Below, piece by piece: positions 8,802 through 19,140 of a stretch of 64,000 nt of DNA; within the stretch, counting starts at the first letter, position 1; each line of letters starts with the position of its first letter. The notes beneath the pieces are model-generated. The model was not told the DNA's origin. It was given only the letters and a program-made list of their open reading frames with translations, and ran no database searches. The DNA lies in assembly GCA_030430155.1 (NCBI GenBank), contig JAUIFV010000002.1, positions 33,378 through 97,377 of the forward strand. The letters are read 5' to 3'. This DNA is from Gammaproteobacteria bacterium (GTDB lineage Bacteria > Pseudomonadota > Gammaproteobacteria > Xanthomonadales > SZUA-5). The translations under genes were made by a program, and so were the position numbers.

Positions 8802-10532
8802 CTATTTCTGCACGCTGTATTCGGGCGAGGTGATGATCAAGTGGAGCGCTTCCCAGGTGCGACGGCGCCCGCCGGGGTCGTTGCCCGCGGTGAACGGGAT
8901 CGCCTGCAGATAGGGCAGCAGCACGCCGCGCATCTGCGCCGACATCAAACCGTTGAGCAGCAGCACGTCGAGGTGATCGAGCAGGTCGTTGGGATCTGCG
9001 GCCAGGCCCTGGATCGCGGTGAAGTCGATCAGCACCCGGTCCGGCGGCGGGTTCTGCTGGAAGGGCGAGCCGACGTGATCGAAGACCGACAGGCCGACCA
9101 GCTTGTTGGCAGTGCGGGTGACGAAGGTCTCGGTGGCGATCTGCAGCTCGGGCGAGTACAGGTCGGCGGTCGCGATCTCACCCGGGGCCTGGTAATCGGG
9201 CAGATAAAAGTTGAACACCGACGGCGAACGATTGGGCGCCTGGGCGTAGTGCTGCTCGGGATTGTGTTCGCGGTAGCGACCGTCCGCCGCAGCCGCGCCG
9301 AAGGCACGCCACAGGTGGGTCTGACGCAGGATCGGTTCGCGCACCTTGCCAAAGGTCTGCGGATGATCCAGATGGCCGACGCGCGCCTCCACATCGAGCA
9401 GGATCGCCCGCACCACCGCGCCCAGATCGCCGCGCACGCCGCTGCCGTTATCGTTGAAAACCGCCCCAACCCTGGCGATGTAGGCCGGACTGGGGTTGCT
9501 GGTGACCAGATTCTGGATCAGCCGACGGGCCAGGAACGGCCCCACGTTGGGGTGGCTGAAAATGTTGTCCAGCGCCAGTTCCAGATTGCCGGCCGCATTG
9601 CCACCGGGCGGCCGGCTGAAGCCGAGCAGGAAGTCGTTGTTGTCCGGGTCGGCGTCGGGTTCGGTGTGATGGAAGGCATCGAAAGGCTGCATCGGCTGGG
9701 TCCAACCCACCGAAGCGCCGCCGCCCGGACCGCAGAAGTTGAAGTCCACGCAACCGGCGAAGTGCCAGCCGGTGAAGGCGTGGGCGAAGGTCTTGATGTT
9801 GAACTGGTTGTAGCTGGGCAGCGGCTCGCCATCGACCAGCACCGGCGTGCCATCCGGGTTGAGCATGATCAGGCCTATGGAGAACAGCTGCAGGATCTCG
9901 CGGGCGAAGTTCTCGTCCGGACGGATGTTCAGCGCCACGTCCGGGGCGCGATTGGCGATCATGCTCAGGTAGGTGCCCATCGCCGGTGTGCGCGTCATCT
10001 CGCCCAGCAGCGTGCGGTAGTTGCCGAAGGCGTTGTCGATCAGCAGATCGTAATAGTGCGCCACCGAATAGGCCTGGATATCCAGCGCGGCCGACTGATC
10101 GGAGACGACCAGGATCTGACTCAGCGCATAGGCCACCCGCTGGCGCAGCTGGTCCTCGCCCTGCAGGGCATTGATCCACCAGCCCTCCAACCGCGCATTC
10201 TGAAACACCGGCTCCGGCAGCGCGGCGATGAAGTCCAGATAGGGCACGATGCGCGAGGCCGGCGCCGCCATCTGCGCGTCCAGCCAGGCGCTGTAGCCGC
10301 TGCTGCGCAGCGATTGGATCTCGGCCCAGGTGGGACCGAAGGTGGCCTGGGTCAGGAACCGCGCCGCCTCACCGTCGGTGGCCGGGAAATCGCTGAAACG
10401 GGTTTCAAAATCATCGACAAAGATCAGCTCCTGCGCCGACAGCGTGCCGGCCGCCGCGAGCAGCAGTGCCGCGCAGCCGCTGCGCCAATATGACCAGATC
10501 CCGCCCATGACCCACCCCGCATTTGCGTCCAT
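8802..10532 (-). CDS. DUF1800 domain-containing protein (exported)
   Basis: ATDGEAARFLTQATFGPTWAEIQSL; signal peptide from internal Met at 10532; start uncertain (ORF open to 10625). Confidence 0.85.
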   Translation of the reverse strand: MDANAGWVMGGIWSYWRSGCAALLLAAAGTLSAQELIFVDDFETRFSDFPATDGEAARFLTQATFGPTWAEIQSLRSSGYSAWLDAQMAAPASRIVPYLDFIAALPEPVFQNARLEGWWINALQGEDQLRQRVAYALSQILVVSDQSAALDIQAYSVAHYYDLLIDNAFGNYRTLLGEMTRTPAMGTYLSMIANRAPDVALNIRPDENFAREILQLFSIGLIMLNPDGTPVLVDGEPLPSYNQFNIKTFAHAFTGWHFAGCVDFNFCGPGGGASVGWTQPMQPFDAFHHTEPDADPDNNDFLLGFSRPPGGNAAGNLELALDNIFSHPNVGPFLARRLIQNLVTSNPSPAYIARVGAVFNDNGSGVRGDLGAVVRAILLDVEARVGHLDHPQTFGKVREPILRQTHLWRAFGAAAADGRYREHNPEQHYAQAPNRSPSVFNFYLPDYQAPGEIATADLYSPELQIATETFVTRTANKLVGLSVFDHVGSPFQQNPPPDRVLIDFTAIQGLAADPNDLLDHLDVLLLNGLMSAQMRGVLLPYLQAIPFTAGNDPGGRRRTWEALHLIITSPEYSVQK

Positions 10533-10736
10533 ACAGGGCGATAACGGATCGGTGCGGCGAAAACGACATGGGCATTGAATGGTCTTTTCGAAAGCCGCTC
10601 GTTGCGCGATGCCGTCATTGAGCACTGCGCCGACGGACTACGCAACCACCCCGTGCCGGCACCAGCCGCGCTTTGATTTTCCTCCCGGGGATTGGAAGAT
10701 GTTTGGTGACGCATGGCCGGTAAGGTTTGGATCTGC

Positions 10737-11660
10737 ATGAGTACCCAGCCGCAGTCAGTCGTACCCGCGCCCCGCGACATCGACTACGCCGAACACCGCC
10801 GCGTTGAGGTCAACGGCGTGCACTACGTCTACCTGGCAGCCGGTAGCGGCGACACCGTGTTTCTGCTGCACGGCTACCCCGACAATGCCTATTCCTGGGA
10901 ACACCAGCTTCGCTACTTGAGCGAGCGTGGTTTTCGGTTGATTGCCCCATTCCTGCGCGGCTACTCGCCCACTACCGTCAAGCAGCGCCCGGCCTTTTTT
11001 GACCGCGGCACGCTGGCCTGCGATATCGCCGCCTTGATCGATGCGCTGAATGACGGCAAGCCGATCTTTCTGGTCGGTCAGGATTGGGGCGCGGCGATCA
11101 GCTACGGCGTGCTGGGCGCCTTTGCTGACAAGATCCGCCGAGCGATGATTCTCGCGGTGCCCCATCCGGTGGAGATACAGCGCACCTTGAGGCGCTCCCC
11201 GCGACACGTGGTGCGTTCCTTCCACTGGTTCCTGTTCCAACTGCCCTGGCTACCGGAGCGGCTTATCCGCATAAGCAAGGGCGGATTCCTGCGCTTCCTT
11301 TGGCGACTGTGGTCGCCGGATTTTCGCGACCAGGAGCACGTAGCGGCCATCGTCAAGACCCAGCTGGCAGGCAGTGACGTCGAGGACTCACTGGCCTACT
11401 ACCGCGCGGTGACGCAAAAGGCCTACCGGGACCCCAACTGCGCCGCCGTTTTCGATCGGCTGAACGATCCCATTCGCACACCCACGCGGGTGCTGTGTGG
11501 TAGCCACGACATGCGCAAGGAAATGCTGCCCCGACAGGCTGATCTGTTCCTGCCCGAGGCCGACTATCAACACGCACTGATAGCAGGAGCCGGGCACTTT
11601 CTGCACCGAGAAAAGCCGGACGTAGTCAATGCGGAGATTCTGGCCTGGCTACGCCGATAG
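10737..11660 (+). CDS. Alpha/beta hydrolase (epoxide hydrolase/haloalkane dehalogenase-like)
   Basis: VFLLHGYPDNAYSWEHQ, LVGQDWGAAISY, GAGHFLHREKP. Confidence 0.88.
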   Translation: MSTQPQSVVPAPRDIDYAEHRRVEVNGVHYVYLAAGSGDTVFLLHGYPDNAYSWEHQLRYLSERGFRLIAPFLRGYSPTTVKQRPAFFDRGTLACDIAALIDALNDGKPIFLVGQDWGAAISYGVLGAFADKIRRAMILAVPHPVEIQRTLRRSPRHVVRSFHWFLFQLPWLPERLIRISKGGFLRFLWRLWSPDFRDQEHVAAIVKTQLAGSDVEDSLAYYRAVTQKAYRDPNCAAVFDRLNDPIRTPTRVLCGSHDMRKEMLPRQADLFLPEADYQHALIAGAGHFLHREKPDVVNAEILAWLRR

Positions 11661-11703
11661 CCAAGGGTCCGCCTGATAGCAGTCCTGGTAGCGCAGCAAC
11701 TAT

Positions 11704-12843
11704 CTACGCTGCCGCCTGCGGTTGCGAGTCTTCGCATGCGTTCGGCAGATAGGCTACGACCCGATCGCGGCCGCCGCGCTTGGCCGCGTAAAGCGCTTCG
11801 TCGGCCTGTTTGAGCAGAGCTTCGAAGCCGTCCGCAGTGCGCTCGGTGGAGACGGCATAGCCGATGCTCACCGTGCATTGCGCGGTACCCCCAGGTCGGG
11901 CAACTGAGAGTTGACGCAGCTCACCGAGCAGTTCAGTGGCGAGCCGACCGGCTGTTGCTACATCGGTACCGGGCAGCAGCAGAGCAAACTCCTCGCCACC
12001 GATGCGCGCCGCGCACTGCCCTTCGTCGACGCAGTTGTCCAGCAACTGGCCATAGGCGCTGATCAATCGATCTCCGACCTGATGGCCGTAGCGATCGTTG
12101 ATTGCCTTGAAGTGATCGACATCGATCATGATCAGCGCCGCCGGCGCGCTGTGCGCCACCATCCATTCGCCGAACTCGGCGAAGGCGCGGCGGTTGCCCA
12201 AACCGCTCAGCGCATCACGGCGCGCCTGGCGATTGAGCTTCTCGGTCAGCTCGATGGTCCTGCGCAGCGCGTTGCCCAGGTGGCTTGAGCCCATCGCCGC
12301 ACCGAGCAGCAACATCACCCCGCCCGCGGCCAGCACCACGTGGAAGCGATCGCCAAAACTGCACAGGTAGATGATGCTGGGCAGCACCAGCATCGGCATG
12401 GCCAGCAGGGTGCTGAGTCTATGCACCCCGTAGAGCACCGCCGAGCCGCCGACCATGCCGACCGCAAAGGAATAGACCAGCGCCTGGTGCGCCGGTGAAT
12501 CAGCCGGCATCACCATCCACGCGCCGACGCCCCAGGCACAGCTGGCGGCGAGCAAACTGATGAAGAAATGCCACTCCCAGCGGCGCTGACGACGATCCTC
12601 CGCAGGTGCCCGCAAGTAGGAGCGAGCAAAGCAATGACGCCACACCGAAATCACACAGAGCAGACCCACCCAACCTGCCAGCAGCGCCCTGTCGGTGACC
12701 GGCCACAGCGCAACGCAGAGCACAGCGGCAGTGACCGGACTTAGGGCCTGACGGCGATAGGTCTGATTGACGACCAGATCCAAGGCCGCAACGCGCAGGC
12801 GTTCGGCAGGCTGCTCTGTACTGATTGGCGGTTGGACATTCAT
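11704..12843 (-). CDS. GGDEF domain diguanylate cyclase with N-terminal TM region
   Basis: DALSGLGNRRAF...MIDVDHFKAINDRYGHQVGD...RIGGEEFALLLPG. Confidence 0.9.
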   Translation of the reverse strand: MNVQPPISTEQPAERLRVAALDLVVNQTYRRQALSPVTAAVLCVALWPVTDRALLAGWVGLLCVISVWRHCFARSYLRAPAEDRRQRRWEWHFFISLLAASCAWGVGAWMVMPADSPAHQALVYSFAVGMVGGSAVLYGVHRLSTLLAMPMLVLPSIIYLCSFGDRFHVVLAAGGVMLLLGAAMGSSHLGNALRRTIELTEKLNRQARRDALSGLGNRRAFAEFGEWMVAHSAPAALIMIDVDHFKAINDRYGHQVGDRLISAYGQLLDNCVDEGQCAARIGGEEFALLLPGTDVATAGRLATELLGELRQLSVARPGGTAQCTVSIGYAVSTERTADGFEALLKQADEALYAAKRGGRDRVVAYLPNACEDSQPQAAA

Positions 12844-12965
12844 GGTCAGACCCCAAGCATAGGACGCAGTTGGCAGCAAACTGTGTGAACAATGAGGAAG
12901 TTGCGGCGACCATCGCGACCGAGCGCGGTGCTACCCTCTGCGCTCCCACTAGACAGCGCCGCACG

Positions 12966-13886
12966 ATGACCAAAAACGCCTACCCCATCGGCACGCCAGG
13001 CACAGCCTGGGGCGAATCAGAACGAGTGCAGTGGCTGGCCACCCAGAAGCCGCAGCGCAGCTACGTCGAGGACGTGGTCAAGCAGATCGACGCACTGCGT
13101 CAGCGCTTCGAGGTGATCGAGTACGGACACCTGGACTATGCGGCGGGCGGCTACCGCCTGTACGCGCTGAAGAGCCAGGACTGGAACGACGATCTGCCCT
13201 GCGCGCTGGTCACTGGCGGGGTGCACGGCTATGAGACCAGCGGTGTGCACGGCGCGCTGCTGTTTGCCGCCGAACACGCGCAGGCTTTCGCTGGCCGGGT
13301 CAATCTGCTCATCGCCCCCTGCGTCAGCCCATGGGCGTACGAGATGATCCATCGCTGGAATCCCGGCGCGGTCGACCCCAACCGCTCCTTCAGGCCCGAA
13401 CGCCCGGCACCGGAATCAGCCGCGCTGATGGATCTGGTGGCGCCTCTCAAAGGGCGCTTCCTGCTGCACATCGATCTGCACGAAACCACCGACACCGACG
13501 AGAGCGAGTTCCGCCCCGCGTTGGCCGCGCGCGACGGCAAGCCATTCGAACCCGGCGAGATCCCGGACGGCTTCTATCTGGTTGACGATACCGACAATCC
13601 GCAGCCGGCGTTCCAGCAAGCAATGATCGAGGCGGTGACCAAGGTCACCCATATCGCACCTGCCGACGAGCACAACCAGATCATCGGCTCACCGGTGGTT
13701 TCGACAGGCGTGATCCGCTACCCCTTCACGGCCCTGGGACTTTGCGCCAGCGTCACGGGTGCGCGCTACACCAGCACCACCGAGGTTTACCCGGACAGCC
13801 CCAATGCCACCCCGGCGCAGTGCAATGATGCGCAGGTGGCGGCGGTTTGCGCGGGGCTGGAGTACGCGCTGGCCCATCCGGCTTAG
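12966..13886 (+). CDS. M14/AstE-AspA family zinc carboxypeptidase-like protein
   Basis: VTGGVHGYETSGVHGALLFA, DPNRSF, LLHIDLHETTDTD. Confidence 0.82.
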   Translation: MTKNAYPIGTPGTAWGESERVQWLATQKPQRSYVEDVVKQIDALRQRFEVIEYGHLDYAAGGYRLYALKSQDWNDDLPCALVTGGVHGYETSGVHGALLFAAEHAQAFAGRVNLLIAPCVSPWAYEMIHRWNPGAVDPNRSFRPERPAPESAALMDLVAPLKGRFLLHIDLHETTDTDESEFRPALAARDGKPFEPGEIPDGFYLVDDTDNPQPAFQQAMIEAVTKVTHIAPADEHNQIIGSPVVSTGVIRYPFTALGLCASVTGARYTSTTEVYPDSPNATPAQCNDAQVAAVCAGLEYALAHPA

Positions 13887-13927
13887 ATAGCGCGGCAGCG
13901 TAGCCGGCAACTCTACTGTGGGCACTT

Positions 13928-14007
13928 GTGGGTCGGTGCTATGCGCTGACGCTGAAATTGGACGTTGGTGCCGAAGATCAAAACGTCCGATCACAGATCG
14001 GACCCAC
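13928..14007 (+). repeat. Dispersed GTGGGTC...GACCCAC repeat, copy 1
   Basis: gtgggtcggtgctatgcgctgacgct...gtccgatcacagatcggacccac; related copy at 40579-40659. Confidence 0.75.
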
Positions 14008-14147
14008 GCCGGCCCTGCACAAGACTGCACGCAACTGACGCCGGTCATCCCGACCCTCAGCCGGGATCAAGTGCCATTCGCAGGGGCGCAGTGGACGTTC
14101 AGCACCGCTGGGCACTGGGCGTTCGCCGGGGTGACGAAGGCTTCCAT

Positions 14148-15263
14148 TCAAGCCACCATCCGCCGTCGCCAGAAGGGCTGATCGGCGAAGCGGGTCTCCG
14201 CACCGTAGAGGCGCTGATGCAGGCGCAGGTAGTCGGAAAACTCGGCAAATACGCCGCTTTGGTACTCGGCCAGCGCGGCATCACCTCCCCCGCCTAATCG
14301 CTCGGCGATGGCCTCGCCGGCACGCTCGCCCTGGGCCAGCGCCTTGCTGATTCCGGCCGAGGTCAGCGAGTCATAGCTGGCCGCGGCATCACCCACCGCC
14401 AGCCAACCGGTACCGGTGACGCAGGACAGGATCGCCGAGGGCGCGGCGCGCAGCCACAGCTCGCGCGGCTGCTGCGGCGCGATACCGAACTGTTCTACGC
14501 AGCGACTCAGCAGCCAGTCGTTGCTGCACAACGCTCGGTGCCAGCAGCCCGGCTGATCCAGCCGCTGGCGCTTGATCACATCGGCATCAGTGCACAGACT
14601 CACCAGTGCCCGCGAGCCGGGCAGCCGAGTCGCATACCACCAACCTTCGGGCGCTGCACAGATCAGCGTGTGCGCGGGCAGCTCGGGAGCCTTGGGGAGG
14701 GTAAAGAAGGCGCAGGCGCTGACTACGCAGTCGTACTCGTTGCGGACCACGCCCAACCCGCGCGCGGCACGAGCCTGGATGCCGCTGGCGTCGACCACGA
14801 AGTCCGCCCGTCGCTGGGTCCTGCCCGCCGGGCTTTGCACGGCCAGTTCGATCTGCGCGCCGTGGCGCTCTATGCCCATCAGCCGGCTGTCTGCGACAGT
14901 CGTTGCACCCAGCTGCGCTGCTGCGGCAAGCAGATCGGCATCGAAACGGACCCGGTCGAGGTGGTAGCCGGCGCCGACCGGAGTGAGAAAAAAGTCGTTG
15001 AAACCGGCCGTATCGCTGCCCCACAGCGAATGGCTGCCCGGACAGCGCAGATGCGGCGGGTCGTCCAGCAGTTGCGCCAATCCCTGCGCGCGCAGGGTCG
15101 CAGCAGCCGCCGGCGGCAGCGTCTCGCCGATCGCCGGGCCAGGGCGACGCGGTCCATCGAGCAGAGTGATATCGACCGCATCGGCGCAGGCCCGAGCCAG
15201 CGCGATCGCCGTCGCACAGCCGGCCGGCCCGGCGCCGATGATGTAGACCTGGGGACGCTTCAT
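14148..15263 (-). CDS. LodB/GoxB-type FAD-dependent oxidoreductase (predicted CTQ maturase)
   Basis: VYIIGAGPAGCATAIALARA, GETLPPAAAATLRAQGL, WLAVGDAAASYDSLTSAGISKAL; next to LodA homolog. Confidence 0.78.
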   Translation of the reverse strand: MKRPQVYIIGAGPAGCATAIALARACADAVDITLLDGPRRPGPAIGETLPPAAAATLRAQGLAQLLDDPPHLRCPGSHSLWGSDTAGFNDFFLTPVGAGYHLDRVRFDADLLAAAAQLGATTVADSRLMGIERHGAQIELAVQSPAGRTQRRADFVVDASGIQARAARGLGVVRNEYDCVVSACAFFTLPKAPELPAHTLICAAPEGWWYATRLPGSRALVSLCTDADVIKRQRLDQPGCWHRALCSNDWLLSRCVEQFGIAPQQPRELWLRAAPSAILSCVTGTGWLAVGDAAASYDSLTSAGISKALAQGERAGEAIAERLGGGGDAALAEYQSGVFAEFSDYLRLHQRLYGAETRFADQPFWRRRMVA

Positions 15264-15281
15264 TGCGGGCGGCCGAGTGCG

Positions 15282-15565
15282 CTTGTGGAAACTTGCCTGC
15301 AGGCGATTTGGACCTCCGCGGATCGCCAGCAGGGCTGGCTCCAACAGGTGGTGCGCCGCAGCGCCCCGTTGAACCCGACCATCTCAGGATCCAGCAGCGC
15401 TGCTGTAGGAGCCTGCCTGCAGGCGATCGTGATGGATCGTTCAGCTGACGGGTGCCGAGACACCGACGCGCGTCCGCGGTGTGCCGAACGCGCTTTTCCG
15501 GTCGCCAATCTACCGGCAATCCAAACCATCACCGATCGCCAGCAGGGCTGGCTCCTACAGGTGGA
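15282..15565. repeat. REP-like inverted repeats between lodA-like and lodB-like genes
   Basis: gtaggagcctgcctgcaggcgatc (15405-15428) and gatcgccagcagggctggctcctac (15534-15558), plus related pair 15282-15347. Confidence 0.65.
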
Positions 15566-15588
15566 GCGCCACCAGCGCACCTGGCCGC

Positions 15589-17691
15589 TCAATCCTGCCC
15601 ATGCGGACACGGCGGCGAACCCGGCGGGCCGCAGTCGGTGGGTGACTGGTAGCCATCGATGGTCGGCTGCGGCCACGGCCCCACCGCGTCGCCGTCGCTG
15701 TCAAACAGGCTGGCCACCTCCAGGAACAGTTGCGGACCGTAATTGCCGCCCGGCGGCGCCGGGATCTGGGTGCCCTGGATCACAAAGCCCACCTTGTGCC
15801 AGTTCTGCACGAAGTCGTAGTAGCACTGATAACGGCCCTGCTGCTGCGGGTAGTCGGTCAGGGTGCCGTTGCTGTCGCTGCCGCCGTCGCCGCGCACGCT
15901 GTACAGCTGCCCGCCCAGTTTCCAGCGCCCGCTGCTGCCGTCATAGGTGCAGCGATCGGCCGGATAGACGGCCACTGGCCGCTGCGCTGGCCACGACCAG
16001 TACAAGGTGTTGTTGCCGGTCGGATTGGGATCGGGGGTGTGCGTAGCGCAGCTGTTGTAATCGGTGTGCCAAGGCTGCGACATGAATTTGCAGATATCGC
16101 CCGGCTCCACCGGCGCGGTGCGCAAGGGCACGTAGCCCACGGTCAGGAAAGGCGCGCTCTTGTTGGCATTGGCGTACTCCAGCTCGGCGCGGTTGATGCG
16201 GAATGGACCCGTGGTTCCGGTCCAGCTCTGCGCATACAGATTCACATCGCGAACGATGAAGGTCAGATCGATACCGGGGGAATAGCGTCCACCCAGGCAG
16301 TTTTCCATGCTCACGCGGTCGAGCTTCTCGCCCGCGCCCAGCGGCGTCCCTGCAGCCACGAACTGCCCTGCATACCACTGACTGAGCAGCGCGTATTGGG
16401 TGGGCGTCACCGACAAGAAGCTCTTCTGCGCATCGCCCAGGGCCAGCGGCATCTTCACCCCTTGATCGTCCTCACTGGCGTTGTTGGGGTCGCGGATCAG
16501 CTGCTGGAAGCTGGGCAGCTTGGCGCTGGGCGTGTCGGCCGCAGTGATACTGGCCATGTACTCGTGACCATTGATCGCCTGCTGCGGCAGATTGGTGTTC
16601 CACTGCTGCAAAAAGGCGCCGTGGAACACCGGCAGCACGTCCTGATCGAAGGCGCTGGTATAGCTGGTCGAGAAGCTGCCGCCGCTGTACAGGGACGGCA
16701 CCAGATCCAGATCACGCACCCAGGTGTCGTAGATGTCGTCCCAGGTCGAGACCACGTTGCGGGTCTGCGGCGCATAGCCGGGGTCGGTGCACACCACCCA
16801 GCCGTTGACCGCCTCCACCGTCGACTGATCGTCGAAGACCACCGTCGCGCGGACCGGACCGTCGGAGGTGTCGTCGAACCAATCGTCATTGTCGATGGCG
16901 TCGCAGAGCATCGGCGGCTTGCCGCCGGTTTCCACGCCGCTGGCACGGCCGTAGCCGCCGATGACTATCAACCGGCCGCTGCCGGCCTCGATGGTCATCT
17001 CGCCCAGGGTGTTGATGGCGCCCAGCGGATTGAACATCGTGAAGTGATCGTCGGGAAAGCTGACCGGATAGTTGGGCTGGGTGGCGATGGAGGTGCCGCT
17101 GGCGTAGCTGGGCGTGGTCTGATTGTCGAAGGCCAGCGTGGTTGCGCCGTTGCTGCTGGCGTACAGCGCACGCGGGCCGGCGTCGATGACCAGCGTCTGG
17201 CGGCGCTTGCTCAGGTCCAGATCGGGTCCGTACTGCGGGTTGCGCACCGGCGGCGTGTGGCCGTTCTCATAGGACTCGATGCCGTACTCGCTCTTCTGAC
17301 CATTGATGGTGTCGGTAATGGTGTAGTTGTTGTTCTTCTTGTTGGCCAGATGCACCGTCCAGATGATCTCGCTGATGGTCTTGCCGTCGATCTTGTCGCC
17401 GACCTTGACCTCGCGCCCCGGGTCATTGCTGGGGTACTGGGTCTGCGGCTGCTCGTAGACGAACAGGCGGAATCGCGCCGCTTGGCGCTTGGGCTGCTTG
17501 CCCGCATCGCGGAAGCCCTCGGCGTTCAGTGGCGTGCTTTCAGTGCCGGCCTGCACCGGCAGGCCGCCGAACAAGCCGGAGGTCTGGTCGACAATCTCCC
17601 CGGCCGCGGTCTCCGGCGCCAGGTAGTACTCCGCGCTGCTGCCCACGCGGGCCATCGCAATGCTGGGGTGAACTCGAAAATAGGCTGCCAT
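15589..17691 (-). CDS. LodA/GoxA-like CTQ-dependent amino acid oxidase family protein
   Basis: N-term HPSIAMARVGSSAEYYLAPE; candidate CTQ region MENCLGGRYSPGIDLTF and PWHTDYNSC...LYWSWPAQRP. Confidence 0.85.
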   Translation of the reverse strand: MAAYFRVHPSIAMARVGSSAEYYLAPETAAGEIVDQTSGLFGGLPVQAGTESTPLNAEGFRDAGKQPKRQAARFRLFVYEQPQTQYPSNDPGREVKVGDKIDGKTISEIIWTVHLANKKNNNYTITDTINGQKSEYGIESYENGHTPPVRNPQYGPDLDLSKRRQTLVIDAGPRALYASSNGATTLAFDNQTTPSYASGTSIATQPNYPVSFPDDHFTMFNPLGAINTLGEMTIEAGSGRLIVIGGYGRASGVETGGKPPMLCDAIDNDDWFDDTSDGPVRATVVFDDQSTVEAVNGWVVCTDPGYAPQTRNVVSTWDDIYDTWVRDLDLVPSLYSGGSFSTSYTSAFDQDVLPVFHGAFLQQWNTNLPQQAINGHEYMASITAADTPSAKLPSFQQLIRDPNNASEDDQGVKMPLALGDAQKSFLSVTPTQYALLSQWYAGQFVAAGTPLGAGEKLDRVSMENCLGGRYSPGIDLTFIVRDVNLYAQSWTGTTGPFRINRAELEYANANKSAPFLTVGYVPLRTAPVEPGDICKFMSQPWHTDYNSCATHTPDPNPTGNNTLYWSWPAQRPVAVYPADRCTYDGSSGRWKLGGQLYSVRGDGGSDSNGTLTDYPQQQGRYQCYYDFVQNWHKVGFVIQGTQIPAPPGGNYGPQLFLEVASLFDSDGDAVGPWPQPTIDGYQSPTDCGPPGSPPCPHGQD

Positions 17692-17709
17692 GATTCGTTT
17701 CTCCCTGCG

Positions 17710-19140
17710 CTATTGCGCGTCTTCTTGCGACCAGAAATAGATGTTCTGCAGCGCGTGCGAAATGTTCAGATTCGACGCCGGCAGCGGCTGCAGATCGACC
17801 TGCGGCGGGAACTGCTGCATGGTGTTGTGGCAGCGGAAGCAGTTGTTTTCGGTGCTGGCGACCTGGGTGAAGGTCTCGATGGTGGCGTTGGACAGACTCA
17901 GCGAGCCGGCCAGCAGCTCATCGGTGGCGATCGACAAGCCAGGCTGCAGCGTATCGGTGCCCTTGAACCACACTGCACCCACCTCGGCGTAGTTCTTCCA
18001 CACGTCGTCGGGATCAAACATCGAGGCCACGGAGGCATTCAGGGTCTGGATGTTCTTGTCATTGATGGTGTTGACGCCCGCGGCATTGCCGAACTGATAT
18101 TGCCGGCAGGCCTGGGTGATCGGGCTCAAGGTCTGAGTCTGCTGGTCCAGCTTGAGCTGGCCGTCGCTGGCGTTGTTGACGTTGCAGTCGGCCAGAGTGG
18201 TGCCGGCGGTGTAGAAGGTGTAGTCCTGATCCGACACCGGTTGATCCAGGGTCAGCGGGGGATCGGTGACCGGCACATTCGGCGCGTTGCGCTGATGCTC
18301 GAAGGTGGCCCAGATCATCTCCGGATGGCCTTTGACGATGCCGGCGATATGGAAGCCGACCAGGGCCACGGTGACCTCCTCGGTCTGCGTGGTATCGATC
18401 ACGATCTGACCGTCGCGATTGACCAGCTTGGCGATCTCGGTCTGCATGGTGAACATGTCGCTGGCGTCGAAGCCGTCGGTGACCACCAGCCAGGAGACCT
18501 TCAGCTCCATCGCTCCCGCAGTGCCTTCGATGGGGAAATTGGTCGCTGGATCGGCCGCGATCAGCGCCTGCAGCGCGCTGGGGTCGGTGAGATTGTTGGA
18601 CTGCACGAAGTTGACGAAGGTGGAGTCCAAGTATTGCGAGTAATAGACCGAGCGGCCGTTGTGGGCGACGAAGATGCCGTCGGTGCCGGCCTGCAGGTAC
18701 TCGTCCAGGCTCTCGGTGGCATCGCTCTTGGCCATCCGCGGCAGCATCCCGGTGCGTTCATTGCCGAGCAGCGACTCCGGCGTGGCAAAGCTCAAAAAGC
18801 GCGGCTGACCGTCGACATCCTGGGTCAGCCAGAGGAAGTTCTGCCAGGCCCACTGGTGGAAATCGCAGTTGCTGCTGTTGGGAAAGGCCGAGTCGTCAGT
18901 GCGCTGGGTCTGCGAGTGCGGAAACCACGCCGACTTCGCGTCGCAAACGCCGATATCGCCAGACTTCTCGATCACCGCGTCCACCACCGCCTTGGGGGGC
19001 GTGCTGCTGGCAGTCGATCCGTTGGAAGCCGTTTCGGTTGATGCCGGTTCGGTCCCGGGTTGCTTGGACTGCCAGAAGATCATGCCGGCGACAAAGGCCA
19101 GCGCGACGAGTATCAAGGTATTGCGTAGGGCCGTATTCAT
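17710..19140 (-). CDS. Membrane-anchored protein with one CxxCH heme c motif, cotranscribed with the LodA-like gene
   Basis: N-terminal TM anchor MNTALRNTLILVALAFVAGMIFW; C-terminal NNCFRCHNTMQQFPP; 18 nt upstream of lodA-like start. Confidence 0.65.
   Translation of the reverse strand: MNTALRNTLILVALAFVAGMIFWQSKQPGTEPASTETASNGSTASSTPPKAVVDAVIEKSGDIGVCDAKSAWFPHSQTQRTDDSAFPNSSNCDFHQWAWQNFLWLTQDVDGQPRFLSFATPESLLGNERTGMLPRMAKSDATESLDEYLQAGTDGIFVAHNGRSVYYSQYLDSTFVNFVQSNNLTDPSALQALIAADPATNFPIEGTAGAMELKVSWLVVTDGFDASDMFTMQTEIAKLVNRDGQIVIDTTQTEEVTVALVGFHIAGIVKGHPEMIWATFEHQRNAPNVPVTDPPLTLDQPVSDQDYTFYTAGTTLADCNVNNASDGQLKLDQQTQTLSPITQACRQYQFGNAAGVNTINDKNIQTLNASVASMFDPDDVWKNYAEVGAVWFKGTDTLQPGLSIATDELLAGSLSLSNATIETFTQVASTENNCFRCHNTMQQFPPQVDLQPLPASNLNISHALQNIYFWSQEDAQ

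Noticed and set aside
8841-10493. 550-aa plus-strand ORF
   Set aside because: Antisense to the well-supported DUF1800 gene
14538-16046. 502-aa plus-strand ORF
   Set aside because: Antisense to LodB-like gene and REP region
15730-19041. 1103-aa plus-strand ORF in the track
   Set aside because: Antisense shadow of the LodA-like and CxxCH genes; composition is typical of a high-GC antisense frame and no domain is recognisable
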